Shown: piece after piece, positions 39,951-48,376 of the stretch | Numbering within the stretch: position 1 is the first letter of the stretch | Layout: every line of letters starts with the position of its first letter | Assembly (NCBI RefSeq): GCF_032062135.1 | Contig: NC_092861.1 | Location: 139,835,167 to 139,899,166 of the forward strand | Reading direction: 5' to 3' | Origin: Pyxicephalus adspersus | Taxonomy: Eukaryota; Chordata; Amphibia; Anura; Pyxicephalidae | Length of the DNA: 64,000 nucleotides | The notes under the pieces: generated by a model | What the model was told of the DNA's origin: nothing | What the model saw: the letters and a program-made list of their open reading frames with translations, nothing else | Databases searched by the model: none | Translations under genes and position numbers: made by a program

Positions 39951-40249
39951 CACACCTCAGATGATTCTGGCCAGATTGTCACCTCAGTGCCAATATCGGA
40001 CAAGAATCTGATGTGTGTCCAGCGCTCATCTGACGCCGTTCATGGATCCGTCTTGGCGAACAATTGTAATGCAAGTGAAGGGGAGAAAGCACAGCAGGGT
40101 GCCACTCCGCTGTTCTCGCTCTTCCCCTCTCCATAGAGCAGAACGGCAATGTATGTACGACGCTCGTTCATTCATCTTTCAGTCTTTGGATGTTGGAAAG
40201 GATGTTGTGAAAGATCCTTTCAAATGACAAAAATCTAACGAGTGTACGC
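39951..40249. mobile_element. PIF/Harbinger-type MITE
   Basis: GCTATGTACACACCTCAGAT at the left and CTAACGAGTGTACGCAGC at the right are inverted. ATT lies on each side. The interior matches the 4787 copy (TCATGGATCCGTC, AAGTGAAGGGGAGAAAGCAC). Confidence 0.82.
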
Positions 40250-40832
40250 AGCATTACATCAGAGCTGAAACCCCGGCAGAATAATACAGCTGAATATTAA
40301 TCTCCAAAAACTATTATTTTCCGATTCACACTTTTGCACTCTTTTGCATGGCAGGAGGTTCAAATAATTTGGTACCACAATGCAGGTAGCGTTGCTAATA
40401 TTGTGCATTGATTTGCATTAGCGTGCAGCTGAATGGCTCCACAATGCAGTGGAGCCTTTACTCTCATTGGACTGTAAAATATAAATGACTAAAAAGCAAA
40501 GAAATGCAACTAAATGTGATTGTATATACAAGTAGCACAAGATGTCTCCGTAACACAGTTTTCAGCTTTGCACAGAAAAGAGAGGGAGACCAGCACAAGC
40601 AGCCAATCAGGTGCTGCCACAATGCACAGTGCTGTCAGTCTAACACAGACAACTGTACCTAACTCCAGAAAAGCTACAAGATATGGCTTTAACAGATAAA
40701 TCGCCATAGCAGAATTACACAAATGTAAACATTTTACAACAGCTTACAGTTATGTATATATTTGCGTATTGAACTGATAGATTCAAATTCAGATTTAAAT
40801 GAAAACAGAGGTATCTGTGTTAAATTTGTGTC

Positions 40833-40978
40833 NNNNNNNNNNNNNNNNNNNNNNNNNNNNNNNNNNNNNNNNNNNNNNNNNNNNNNNNNNNNNNNNNNNN
40901 NNNNNNNNNNNNNNNNNNNNNNNNNNNNNNNNNNNNNNNNNNNNNNNNNNNNNNNNNNNNNNNNNNNNNNNNNNNNNN
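40833..40978. other. Assembly gap (146 N)
   Basis: Unsequenced; frames crossing it are artefacts. Confidence 0.98.
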
Positions 40979-41151
40979 AGAACAGATCCCATTATAAAGT
41001 CCTTCTACATACCCAACCCAAGAGGAAGAAAGTTTGCAGAATGGACAGAAAAAATAATAAACATAACGTCTGGCACACAGATGGGAATCTTAACCAATAT
41101 CTGTGGCAAACTTTTTAACTTTTCATGGGGAACCCATGAAAAAAATTTCAG

Positions 41152-41565
41152 TACTTAGTTAATTGTTATTAATAATTGTTGTTAAAAAACCAAAGATTAA
41201 CGACCAATCAACGAATATTTTGAACGATTGTATAGTGCACAATTCTGTACATGATGAAACGATACAATTGTTCAAATATAATCCACCAATAAAGTACACA
41301 CACTAGATACGATAGTTTGAACGATGCAGGAAGTGACGTGTACCGGAGGAAGTGTACGGTCGTAGTACAGTACACTTCCTCCGGTACACGTCACTTCCTG
41401 CATCGTAGATTGCGATAGATTGCGAACAATCGTCGCCCAATCAGATCCGCCGGGACGGTCGTTCTTTTCCAGCAACATTCCTTGTTCATCTTCGCCGTTG
41501 TGCACTTTTTTGTTAACGATTATCAGACGATCGGTTTTTAATCGTTCGTGGGTACGTAGCTTTAA
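41152..41565 (-). mobile_element. Probable PIF/Harbinger-type element with internal hairpin
   Basis: The right end, read inward on the minus strand, is GCTACGTACCCACGAACGAT, close to the GGCTACGTACACACG terminus of the Harbinger-type MITEs. It sits in family A beside TTA. The left terminus is not recognisable. It holds the perfect hairpin at 41321-41406. The 109-codon minus frame is a by-product. Confidence 0.6.
41321..41406. repeat. Perfect 37-bp inverted repeat (hairpin, 12-nt loop)
   Basis: Arm 41321-41357 (ACGATGCAGGAAGTGACGTG then TACCGGAGGAAGTGTAC), spacer 41358-41369, arm 41370-41406 the exact reverse complement. Transcription of the intron in either direction would give a long perfect stem-loop. 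Confidence 0.95.
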
Positions 41566-41879
41566 AGAACCATTGCTATAAATACTATATCCACAGCTCA
41601 CAACACATTAATGTGCTGGTTAATGGGAAGAATGCTTCCTATTTTGCTGGGCAGTGGGAAGAATGTCACCCTTATAGCCAAAAAGATTATTGGTTTTATT
41701 AAACTGACCCGAGTGTCATCATCAACTATTCATTGGGCAGGAAACCCCCCTAGCAAACTCTGGAGGAACCCTGGTTGAAAAACACTGATCTCTATAAATA
41801 CATGGCAAGTTAAATCTTAGATGGTTACAGTGCAAACACACTCGAGCCTGACAGCTTCAAATAAAAGAGAACAATGCTA

Positions 41880-41896
41880 TAATAATAATAATAATA
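41880..41896. repeat. (ATA)n microsatellite
   Basis: Short ATA/AAT trinucleotide run. Confidence 0.85.
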
Positions 41897-42036
41897 GGTG
41901 TAATGCAATAAGGAACAATGACACCCAAAGGAAAAGCCGCATTTCACAGATCTCTCCTAAATTGCTCTGTGCGGCTATGTGCCCTCAGCAGCATTGTAAT
42001 AATTACAAAGTGAGAAACATCAGCTGGGAATACGGG

Positions 42037-42131
42037 GCACCATATACAACAACAAGGCACCATATACAACAACACGGCACCATATACAACAACACGGCAC
42101 CATATACAACAACACGGCACCATAAACAGCA
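42037..42131. repeat. 20-bp tandem repeat, about 4.7 copies
   Basis: Unit GGCACCATATACAACAACAC, nearly identical between copies, with the last one diverged. Explains the repetitive HHIQQHG-type and CCCIWCR-type frames on the two strands. Confidence 0.95.
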
Positions 42132-42560
42132 ACTGATGCAACCAGTTCAACAATTGCTTGTAGCGTTTGCCCTGTGTAAAGTTGCTGCAACCAGGGACTC
42201 CTAATATAGGAAGTGATTTTAATAGGCTAAAATCTCCCCTCTGTTCTGCAGAGAAAACAAAGCTTTAACCATAAAGACGCTGCATTAATGTTCAAACCAA
42301 ACCCAGAAGAGGATCACAGAGGATCTACAAGTCAGATAGATGTCTTGTGACCCATATGTGTCTGTGAAACAGCTATAAAAGTTTTTTGATTTTGATGTAT
42401 ATCCTGTTGTAGTAGGGATGTGGCCCGGATATGTCAAATAGGGTAGATAACACAGTATCATTTTCATCTATAAAAACATATTAATAATACAGATCTAAAC
42501 CAAAAAAAAACAGAAAAATCAGATTGCATGAATTATTTGATCTGTACTAACACACTATGC

Positions 42561-42662
42561 AGTATAATAACCAGAATATGTTTTATAATTGGGTGGGATG
42601 AAGCTGTAGAGGGGTGGCAGTGTCCCTGTATTGTGACCCAATTCATCAGAAACCACAAAACA
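42561..42662 (+). mobile_element. hAT-like MITE, family C, cut by an assembly gap
   Basis: ATTGGGTGGGATGAAGCTGT, GGGGTGGCAGTGTCCCTGTA and TTGTGACCCAATTCATCAG match family C; the rest is in the gap. Confidence 0.75.
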
Positions 42663-43346
42663 NNNNNNNNNNNNNNNNNNNNNNNNNNNNNNNNNNNNNN
42701 NNNNNNNNNNNNNNNNNNNNNNNNNNNNNNNNNNNNNNNNNNNNNNNNNNNNNNNNNNNNNNNNNNNNNNNNNNNNNNNNNNNNNNNNNNNNNNNNNNNN
42801 NNNNNNNNNNNNNNNNNNNNNNNNNNNNNNNNNNNNNNNNNNNNNNNNNNNNNNNNNNNNNNNNNNNNNNNNNNNNNNNNNNNNNNNNNNNNNNNNNNNN
42901 NNNNNNNNNNNNNNNNNNNNNNNNNNNNNNNNNNNNNNNNNNNNNNNNNNNNNNNNNNNNNNNNNNNNNNNNNNNNNNNNNNNNNNNNNNNNNNNNNNNN
43001 NNNNNNNNNNNNNNNNNNNNNNNNNNNNNNNNNNNNNNNNNNNNNNNNNNNNNNNNNNNNNNNNNNNNNNNNNNNNNNNNNNNNNNNNNNNNNNNNNNNN
43101 NNNNNNNNNNNNNNNNNNNNNNNNNNNNNNNNNNNNNNNNNNNNNNNNNNNNNNNNNNNNNNNNNNNNNNNNNNNNNNNNNNNNNNNNNNNNNNNNNNNN
43201 NNNNNNNNNNNNNNNNNNNNNNNNNNNNNNNNNNNNNNNNNNNNNNNNNNNNNNNNNNNNNNNNNNNNNNNNNNNNNNNNNNNNNNNNNNNNNNNNNNNN
43301 NNNNNNNNNNNNNNNNNNNNNNNNNNNNNNNNNNNNNNNNNNNNNN
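42663..43346. other. Assembly gap (684 N)
   Basis: Unsequenced. The long frames reported across it are artefacts of N translation. Confidence 0.98.
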
Positions 43347-44175
43347 TCTTGTATTGTGTTCACTTATTTATAGCGCTTTTACACATTCCATACACATACA
43401 ATATACACACAGCCATAAATATATATGGAATTTATTACAGAAGAATATAAAATATAGAAGACACAAAAAGCCAATGCAGCCACATGATTACCATGAGATA
43501 GATATAAATATTTTTCTTTATACACACGTATGTTTTTATTTTATTCACACCCAATTGTTCTCATTGAATACCCTGGGAAATAAAGAGACGGTAGCATCAA
43601 TTACTAATTACCCTCTGCTTGATGTCTCTGTTACACCAACACAGCGAGAATATCATTTATTATACACGCACAGCTATAAAATCCAGAAACCAAGAAGATA
43701 AAATACAAGGCAATGCAAAAACCCATTAGATATGAAGACACAGCATTGATGTATTTCTGCAGATAAATATACAATCATGCAACAATTACAAAGAATTGTC
43801 CAAGCTGATGGGTGACACACAGGCACGATAGGATGCAAGCTCTCACAATACAGAAATAAAATATAGAAAGCTGTCAGCAGCACTAATATGTGTGGGATGG
43901 GAATCCTGAGCAAGATAGGAATACATAAACACTGCTGACAGCAGACATGAATGTAAATGATGGCAGCAGCCCTGATCTGTACATCAAACCGCCACCTTAC
44001 ACCTACCATCCAGGCAAGCAGTCTGCTGGGGCAGCAATAGCGCCCAGGAAAGGCAGTCAGCAGCCCCATGCCGACTCCGGTACAGCCTCTTGGTAATATG
44101 CCGGGTGCCATTACAGGCGGTCAGCCCATAGCATACAAGGTGTCATGACAGACAGCCATTCAATACCACGGGGTA
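43347..44175. other. No gene recognised
   Basis: Frames of 115 (plus) and 145 (minus, 43674-44111) codons show no recognisable domain. GC content rises toward the 39-bp array. Confidence 0.45.
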
Positions 44176-45171
44176 TTAGGACAGTGGTACAGATGGGCAG
44201 TCACCCCCATTATCGGTGTACAGTGGTACAGACGGGNNNNNNNNNNNNNNNNNNNNNNNNNNNNNNNNNNNNNNNNNNNNNNNNNNNNNNNNNNNNNNNN
44301 NNNNNNNNNNNNNNNNNNNNNNNNNNNNNNNNNNNNNNNNNNNNNNNNNNNNNNNNNNNNNNNNNNNNNNNNNNNNNNNNNNNNNNNNNNNNNNNNNNNN
44401 NNNNNNNNNNNNNNNNNNNNNNNNNNNNNNNNNNNNNNNNNNNNNNNNNNNNNNNNNNNNNNNNNNNNNNNNNNNNNNNNNNNNNNNNNNNNNNNNNNNN
44501 NNNNNNNNNNNNNNNNNNNNNNNNNNNNNNNNNNNNNNNNNNNNNNNNNNNNNNNNNNNNNNNNNNNNNNNNNNNNNNNNNNNNNNNNNNNNNNNNNNNN
44601 NNNNNNNNNNNNNNNNNNNNNNNNNNNNNNNNNNNNNNNNNNNNNNNNNNNNNNNNNNNNNNNNNNNNNNNNNNNNNNNNNNNNNNNNNNNNNNNNNNNN
44701 NNNNNNNNNNNNNNNNNNNNNNNNNNNNNNNNNNNNTGGTGTACAGTGGTACAGACAGGCAGTCACCCCCATTATTGGTGTACAGTGGTACAGACGGGCA
44801 GTCATCCCTATTATCGGTGTACAGTGGTACAGACGGACAGTCACCCCCGTTATCAGTGTACAGTGGTACAGACGGGCAGTCACCCCCATTACTGGTGTAC
44901 AGTAGTACAGACAGGCAGTGACCCCCATTATTGGTGTACAGTTGTACAGATGGGCTGTCACCCCCATTATCGGTGTACAGAGGTACAGACGGTCAGTCAC
45001 CCCCATTACTGGTGTACAGTGGTATAGACGGACAGTCACCCCCGTTATCGGTGTACAGTGGTACAGACGGGCAGTCACCCCCATTATTGGTGTACAGTGG
45101 TACAGACGAGCAGTCACCCCCATTATCGGTGTACAGTGGTACAGACAGGCAGGCAGTCACCCCCATTATTG
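44176..45171. repeat. 39-bp minisatellite in EML4 intron 1, interrupted by an assembly gap
   Basis: Eleven 39-bp units are visible right of the gap (about 44739-45171) and about 1.5 units left of it (44176-44236). Each unit reads GTGTACAGTGGTACAGACGG then GCAGTCACCCCCATTATCG, with scattered substitutions. A small inverted repeat, TGTAC-N4-GTACA, recurs in the units. The last unit has a 4-nt GGCA duplication. The array ends about 70 bp from the EML4 splice donor. Because 39 is divisible by three, long open frames appear in several frames on both strands (13-residue repeat VYSGTDGQSPPLL and others). These are not taken as genes. Confidence 0.95.
44237..44736. other. Assembly gap (500 N) inside the 39-bp array
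   Basis: Exactly 500 N, flanked on both sides by the same 39-bp unit. The round number suggests a placeholder, so the true array length is unknown. Confidence 0.95.
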
Positions 45172-45210
45172 CTGCAGGGGGTCACCACAGGCTGTCACCC
45201 CAGCATGGAG

Positions 45211-45420
45211 CCCCAGGTGTCTCTCCATCCCCCGGACTCACCCAGGCTGCCGGCGAATCCGTCCATGGCGAGTGCAGACTGGCGGGCTCCCTCCTGGATG
45301 GGGCTGAGGCTGGCAGTCTCTTTCATTCAGTCAGGCTGGCCCGGTGTGCGGTGGATGTGGCCGCTCCGCTCCCGCCTCTGTCTGTACAGTCACCGGCCTC
45401 ACCGCCTCCCGTCTGCCAGG
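45211..45420 (-). promoter_or_regulatory. EML4: CpG-rich EML4 leader and core promoter region
   Basis: About 14 CpG dinucleotides fall within 45231-45420, against very few in the flanks, making a small CpG island centred on EML4 exon 1. From 45267 rightward it should contain the 5' UTR. No TATA box is visible upstream on the minus strand, which fits a CpG-type dispersed promoter. The leader contains one upstream ATG (45326-45324), in frame with the main start and directly preceded by a TGA stop (45329-45327). The transcription start cannot be placed from sequence. Confidence 0.65.
45242..45266 (-). CDS. EML4: EML4 coding exon 1 (first 25 nt of the CDS, followed by splice donor)
   Basis: Seen: on the minus strand GCCATGG starts an open frame reading MDGFAGSL plus one extra G, immediately followed by GTGAGT, a near-consensus 5' splice site (donor GT at 45241-45240). 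Known: EML4 begins MDGFAGSLD, and its ninth codon (Asp, GAT) would be completed by the G at the exon end, so this is a phase-1 junction. EML4 is a microtubule-binding and microtubule-stabilising protein with an N-terminal trimerising coiled coil followed by HELP and WD40 propeller domains; those parts are encoded by later exons, which lie beyond the left edge of the window. The start was chosen because of its strong Kozak context (G at -3, G at +4) and match to the family N-terminus. An in-frame ATG 60 nt upstream (45326-45324) has weak context. Inference: the gene runs leftward with an intron 1 of at least 45.2 kb. A retrocopy is unlikely because the splice donor is intact. Confidence 0.9.
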
Positions 45421-45449
45421 TTTTTTTTTTTTTCTGGAATAACTTTATT
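45421..45449 (-). other. AATAAA plus A-run: possible retrocopy tail next to the EML4 leader
   Basis: On the minus strand AATAAA (45449-45444) is followed ten bases later by 13 consecutive A (45433-45421). That is the layout of a polyadenylated 3' end copied into DNA. It abuts the CpG-rich EML4 leader. No clear target duplication was found, so a chance arrangement is possible. Confidence 0.4.
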
Positions 45450-45659
45450 GCGAGCACAGCCTGACAGACAGTATGGGAAGGAGGAAGTATAGAGCTGGCT
45501 GGAGAAGCTCAATGTCTGAGGAGAGATAAAGAATCTCAGCTCCCATCCGGCATTATGTGAGGCTAGGATCTCTCTGGCCTTCTTTCTTGCCAAATTCTCT
45601 GCCTTTGTTAGTGCTCAACATACCTTTTCCTCTGTTGGCATTTCAGAACATTCTGCCCC

Positions 45660-46290
45660 TTTCCCAGATCCATCTGCCCCTCTCTTTTAAACTGCCCCCT
45701 CTTGTGGACCCAGATTCATCTGTTCCTCTCCTGCATCTCCCCCCTCTTGTAGACCCAGATCCATTTGCCCCTCTCTTCCAACTGCCCCCTCTTGTGGACC
45801 CAGATCCATCTACCCCTCTCCTCCAACTGCCCCCTCTTGTGGATAGAGATCCATCTACCCCTCCCCTCCAACTGCCCCCTCTTGTGGATCCAGATCCATC
45901 TACCCCTCCCCTCCAACTGCCTCCTCTTGTGGACCCAGATCCATCTGTTCCTCTCCTCCATCTCCCCCCTCTTGTAGACCCAGATCCATCTGCCCCTCTC
46001 TTCCAACTGCCCCCTCTTGTGGACCCAGATCCATCTAACCCTCTCCTCCAACTGCCCCCTCTTGTGGATAGAGATCCATCTACCCCTCTCCTCCAACTGC
46101 CCCTTCTTGTGGACCCAGATCCATCTGTTCCTCTCCTCCATCTCCCCCCTCTTGCAGACCCAGATCCATCTGCCCCTCTCCTCCAACTGCCCCCTCTTCT
46201 GGATCCAGATCCATCTACCCCTCTTCTCCAACTGCCCCCTCTTATGGACCCAAATCCATCTGCCTCTCTCCTCCAACTGCCCACTCCTGT
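45660..46290. repeat. 45-bp minisatellite upstream of EML4
   Basis: About fourteen 45-bp units with core CTCTTGTGGACCCAGATCCA then TCTGCCCCTCTCCTCCAACTGCCCC. Variants (GATAGAG or GATCCAG in place of GACCCAG) recur in a partly ordered way. On the plus strand the 15-residue unit VDPDPSTPLLQLPPL makes a 317-codon open frame (45557-46510), and other frames on both strands are also open. The repeat explains these frames, and no splice sites, Kozak start or conserved domain support a protein. The array begins about 390 bp upstream of the EML4 start codon. Confidence 0.93.
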
Positions 46291-46800
46291 GGACAATCTT
46301 AGTTTCCAAGATCCCACCACCTTGCTTGGTTTCCTAGAACCTGGTGCTTCTCTTGGATTAAAGGACCCTGTATCTCTGTTGAATTGTATCTTTGTTGAAT
46401 TCCTAAAGATCCCTTTGCCTCTTTGGTTGGCTCTCTTGGTTTCCCCAATCCCCCTGCTTTACTTGGTTTCCCAGATCCCCATGCTCCTATTTGATTCAAA
46501 GATTATTTGACCCTTTTTGGATTCACAGGTCCCCTTTCCTCTTTGGTTTCCCAAATCTATTTGCCTTGCTTGGTTCCCCATATCCTACTGCCTCTCGTGG
46601 ATTCCCCAATTCCTCCACCCCTTGTGCATTTTTAGGTCCTTTATTGTTTTTGGATTCCTAAGTCCCTCTGCTTCTTGTGGATTTCCTAGATCACTGTGCC
46701 CCTTTGGATTCCCAGATTCGTCTCTCAGATGGAGGACCTTGTGTTTTTCTAGATTACTCTGTCTTTCTTGCTTTCCCAGATCCCTCGGCTACTTTTTGAT
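46291..46800. repeat. Decayed pyrimidine-rich tandem repeat, proximal block
   Basis: The sequence keeps returning to TTGGTTTCCCAGATCCCCCT and GCCTCTCTTGG-like words about every 27-30 bp, heavily diverged. The words CAGATCC, CTGCC and TCTTGTGGA are shared with the adjacent 45-bp units, so this looks like an older relative of that array. Confidence 0.7.
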
Positions 46801-46803
46801 GGT

Positions 46804-47235
46804 CCAGCTAGTCAAACTATTTGAAAGTCATTACCTATAACAGTTAAAGAAAATACACAGTTAAGGTCATACTTACCTAAAAGTGCATCTGAGAAATAAA
46901 CAAATAAAATAAAACAATCGGATGAGAATCGGTATTTGCGGAGCGGGGTGACTGTTGTAATGGTGGAAACAATACTGAAATTTATGGCTCGGCAACGCCT
47001 CATACAACTTAAGACTACACTGACGTCACGCTGCGCTTCCCTTGCTTTACCGTCTCTAGTACAGTTTGTGAATTTAGTGCAATATAAAGGTGAAAATTGT
47101 CATTCAGAATTTAAGAATTTATTAGAATATTCTTTTGTTATATTATTAATCAAACATGAAAATTGAAAACAAAGTCCAAATTCTGTTTTGCGGACCACCA
47201 AAATTTTCTCACGGACCACTGGTTGGCGACCACTC
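46804..47235 (-). mobile_element. hAT-type DNA-transposon insertion splitting the decayed minisatellite
   Basis: Minisatellite words stop at about 46803 and resume at about 47236. The right end, read on the minus strand, gives TGGTCGCCAACC and then GGTCCGTGAGAAAAT and GGTGGTCCGCA. The same order of words occurs at 36786-36850, so the two are one family. The left end is not clearly recognisable and no target duplication was confirmed. A palindromic TGACGTCA lies at 47021-47028. Confidence 0.6.
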
Positions 47236-47880
47236 ATCTAGATCCTTTTGCCTCTCCTGGTGCACTAAAACCCACCGCGCTCCTGATCCTCCTTTCTCTC
47301 TTCTGTGCTCAGATCTCTCTGTGCTTCTTGATTACCCAGACCCCTTCTGCCTCTCTTGTTGGCCCAGATCCTGCTTTCTTTCGTCTGTCGTGGTTTTCTA
47401 GATCCTATTGCCACTCTTCATGCTTGCCTGGTGATCAAAGCTCGTTGGCTCCTCTGGTGCTCCAGATTGCCTTCCGTCTCTTGGATCTCCACATCTCATC
47501 ACCCTTCTCCTTCTTGGTGGCCCTAATTCCTTCCCTTGTTTTGGTGCTCCAGCTCACTTTGTATCTTTTGGTGCTGTACACCTCTTTGCCTCACTTGTGC
47601 TCCATATCACTTTACCTATCTTGGTACTTAAAATTTGTTCATCCCATTTAATGCTTCAGATCTTATTGCCTCTCTATGTGCCTATTTTGGTGCTACAGAT
47701 CTCCTTTGCCCTCTTTGTGCTTAAGATTCATTCATGATTCTCTAGATCCCATTTGCCTTTCTTGGTTATAGAGTCATATACTTCTTTGATGCTCCAAAAC
47801 TCTCTTGGTGCTGTGGATCCTTTTGCCTTTCTTGATGGTCCAGATCCCTTTGCCTCCATTGAAGCTCCATGTGGTGCCTG
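47236..47880. repeat. Decayed pyrimidine-rich tandem repeat, distal block
   Basis: Continuation of the 27-30-bp degenerate array, with recurring words such as AGATCCCTTTGCCTC and TCTTGGTGCTCCAGATC. Copies diverge more than in the 45-bp block. The 162-codon plus-strand frame at 47163-47651 is explained by this low-complexity repeat. Confidence 0.65.
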
Positions 47881-48002
47881 GTCCCATTTTTGTGCATGGC
47901 TCAGCCAATAAAAGCAATGGACCAGGGACAGTAAGGTTGGAATGAAAAGAGATAGATGATGGTTTCTGCAGCTTTTCAATGCAAACTATAAAAAGATCAC
48001 AG

Positions 48003-48210
48003 CTTTTAGAACTGCGATTTCTGTACTCTGCTTTACTTTTGTTGTTCAACTTTGCTTTGTAACGACTGGTCTGTTATAAAGATTGATGTTTTTATAGGCG
48101 CTGTCCTGCCACATTTATAATGTGTTTGTTACTTTCTATGCCTCTTTTGCGGTCTTTATTGTCTTTTGTTTTGAAAAATTTTAAATAAAGAATGTTTAAA
48201 AAAAAAAAAA
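48003..48210 (+). mobile_element. 5'-truncated LINE-like retrocopy with poly(A) tail and target duplication
   Basis: The 208-bp insert ends with AATAAA (48184-48189) and a long A tract. It is flanked by the 13-bp direct repeat AAAAAGATCACAG at 47990-48002 and 48211-48223. The A-rich start of the duplication fits target-primed insertion by an L1-type endonuclease. No reverse-transcriptase frame remains. A short processed pseudogene is the alternative; the source transcript was not recognised. Confidence 0.75.
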
Positions 48211-48376
48211 AAAAAGATCACAGTGTGCAGTGACATCAGAAATCAAATTCAGTTCTGAAGAGGAGTCTGCACAACTATGCAAGACTGAATTCATGGCTGG
48301 ATCTCTGCCTTTATTTTTGTTTTTAGGTTTAGGTGCACTTTAAAATATTTACCTCTCTTCTAGTTTGGCTTTAGAT

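Larger units (their letters stand above)
41105..41788 (+). mobile_element. hAT-type MITE, family A, split by an insertion
   Basis: Left piece about 41105-41151 (CTTTTTAACTTTTCATGGGG, TTTCAGTACTTA). Right piece about 41566-41788 (AAGAACCATTGCTATAAATA, CCACAGCTCACAACACATTA, to GGAACCCTGGTTGAAAAACACTG-type end). The insertion at about 41152-41565 lies where the consensus reads CTTTAAGG. Confidence 0.78.
1..45241 (-). other. EML4: EML4 intron 1 (5' portion, incomplete)
   Basis: Everything left of the exon 1 donor should be transcribed as EML4 intron 1 on the minus strand. No open frame here resembles the exon 2 product (the N-terminal coiled coil), so the acceptor lies outside the window. The intron is packed with DNA-transposon MITEs and SINE tails, listed separately, and contains four N gaps. 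No independent gene inside it could be supported. Confidence 0.7.

Noticed and set aside
41272..41601. 109-codon minus-strand frame
   Set aside because: Lies across the MITE hairpin and its flanking family A copy.
42037..42131. CRISPR-like array
   Set aside because: Direct 20-bp tandem repeats without spacers in a vertebrate intron.
42528..43450. Frames of about 280 codons
   Set aside because: Mostly X residues from the assembly gap.
43674..44111. 145-codon minus-strand frame in intron 1
   Set aside because: Cys/Ile/Leu-rich with no recognisable domain; ends near the repeat array; no splice or promoter evidence.
44145..45464. Repeat-protein frames of 93-315 codons over the 39-bp array
   Set aside because: Period 39 keeps frames open in several phases, and many include N-translated stretches.
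45557..46510. Long plus-strand proline-rich frame and matching minus-strand frames
   Set aside because: Generated by 45-bp repeats with open frames on both strands; no conserved domain, exon structure or start context.
46860..46920. Acceptor-like TTTATTTCTCAG and donor-like GTAAGTATG on the minus strand, as an alternative EML4 exon
   Set aside because: The enclosed segment is only about 12 nt and lies in a transposon insertion; no support for an exon.
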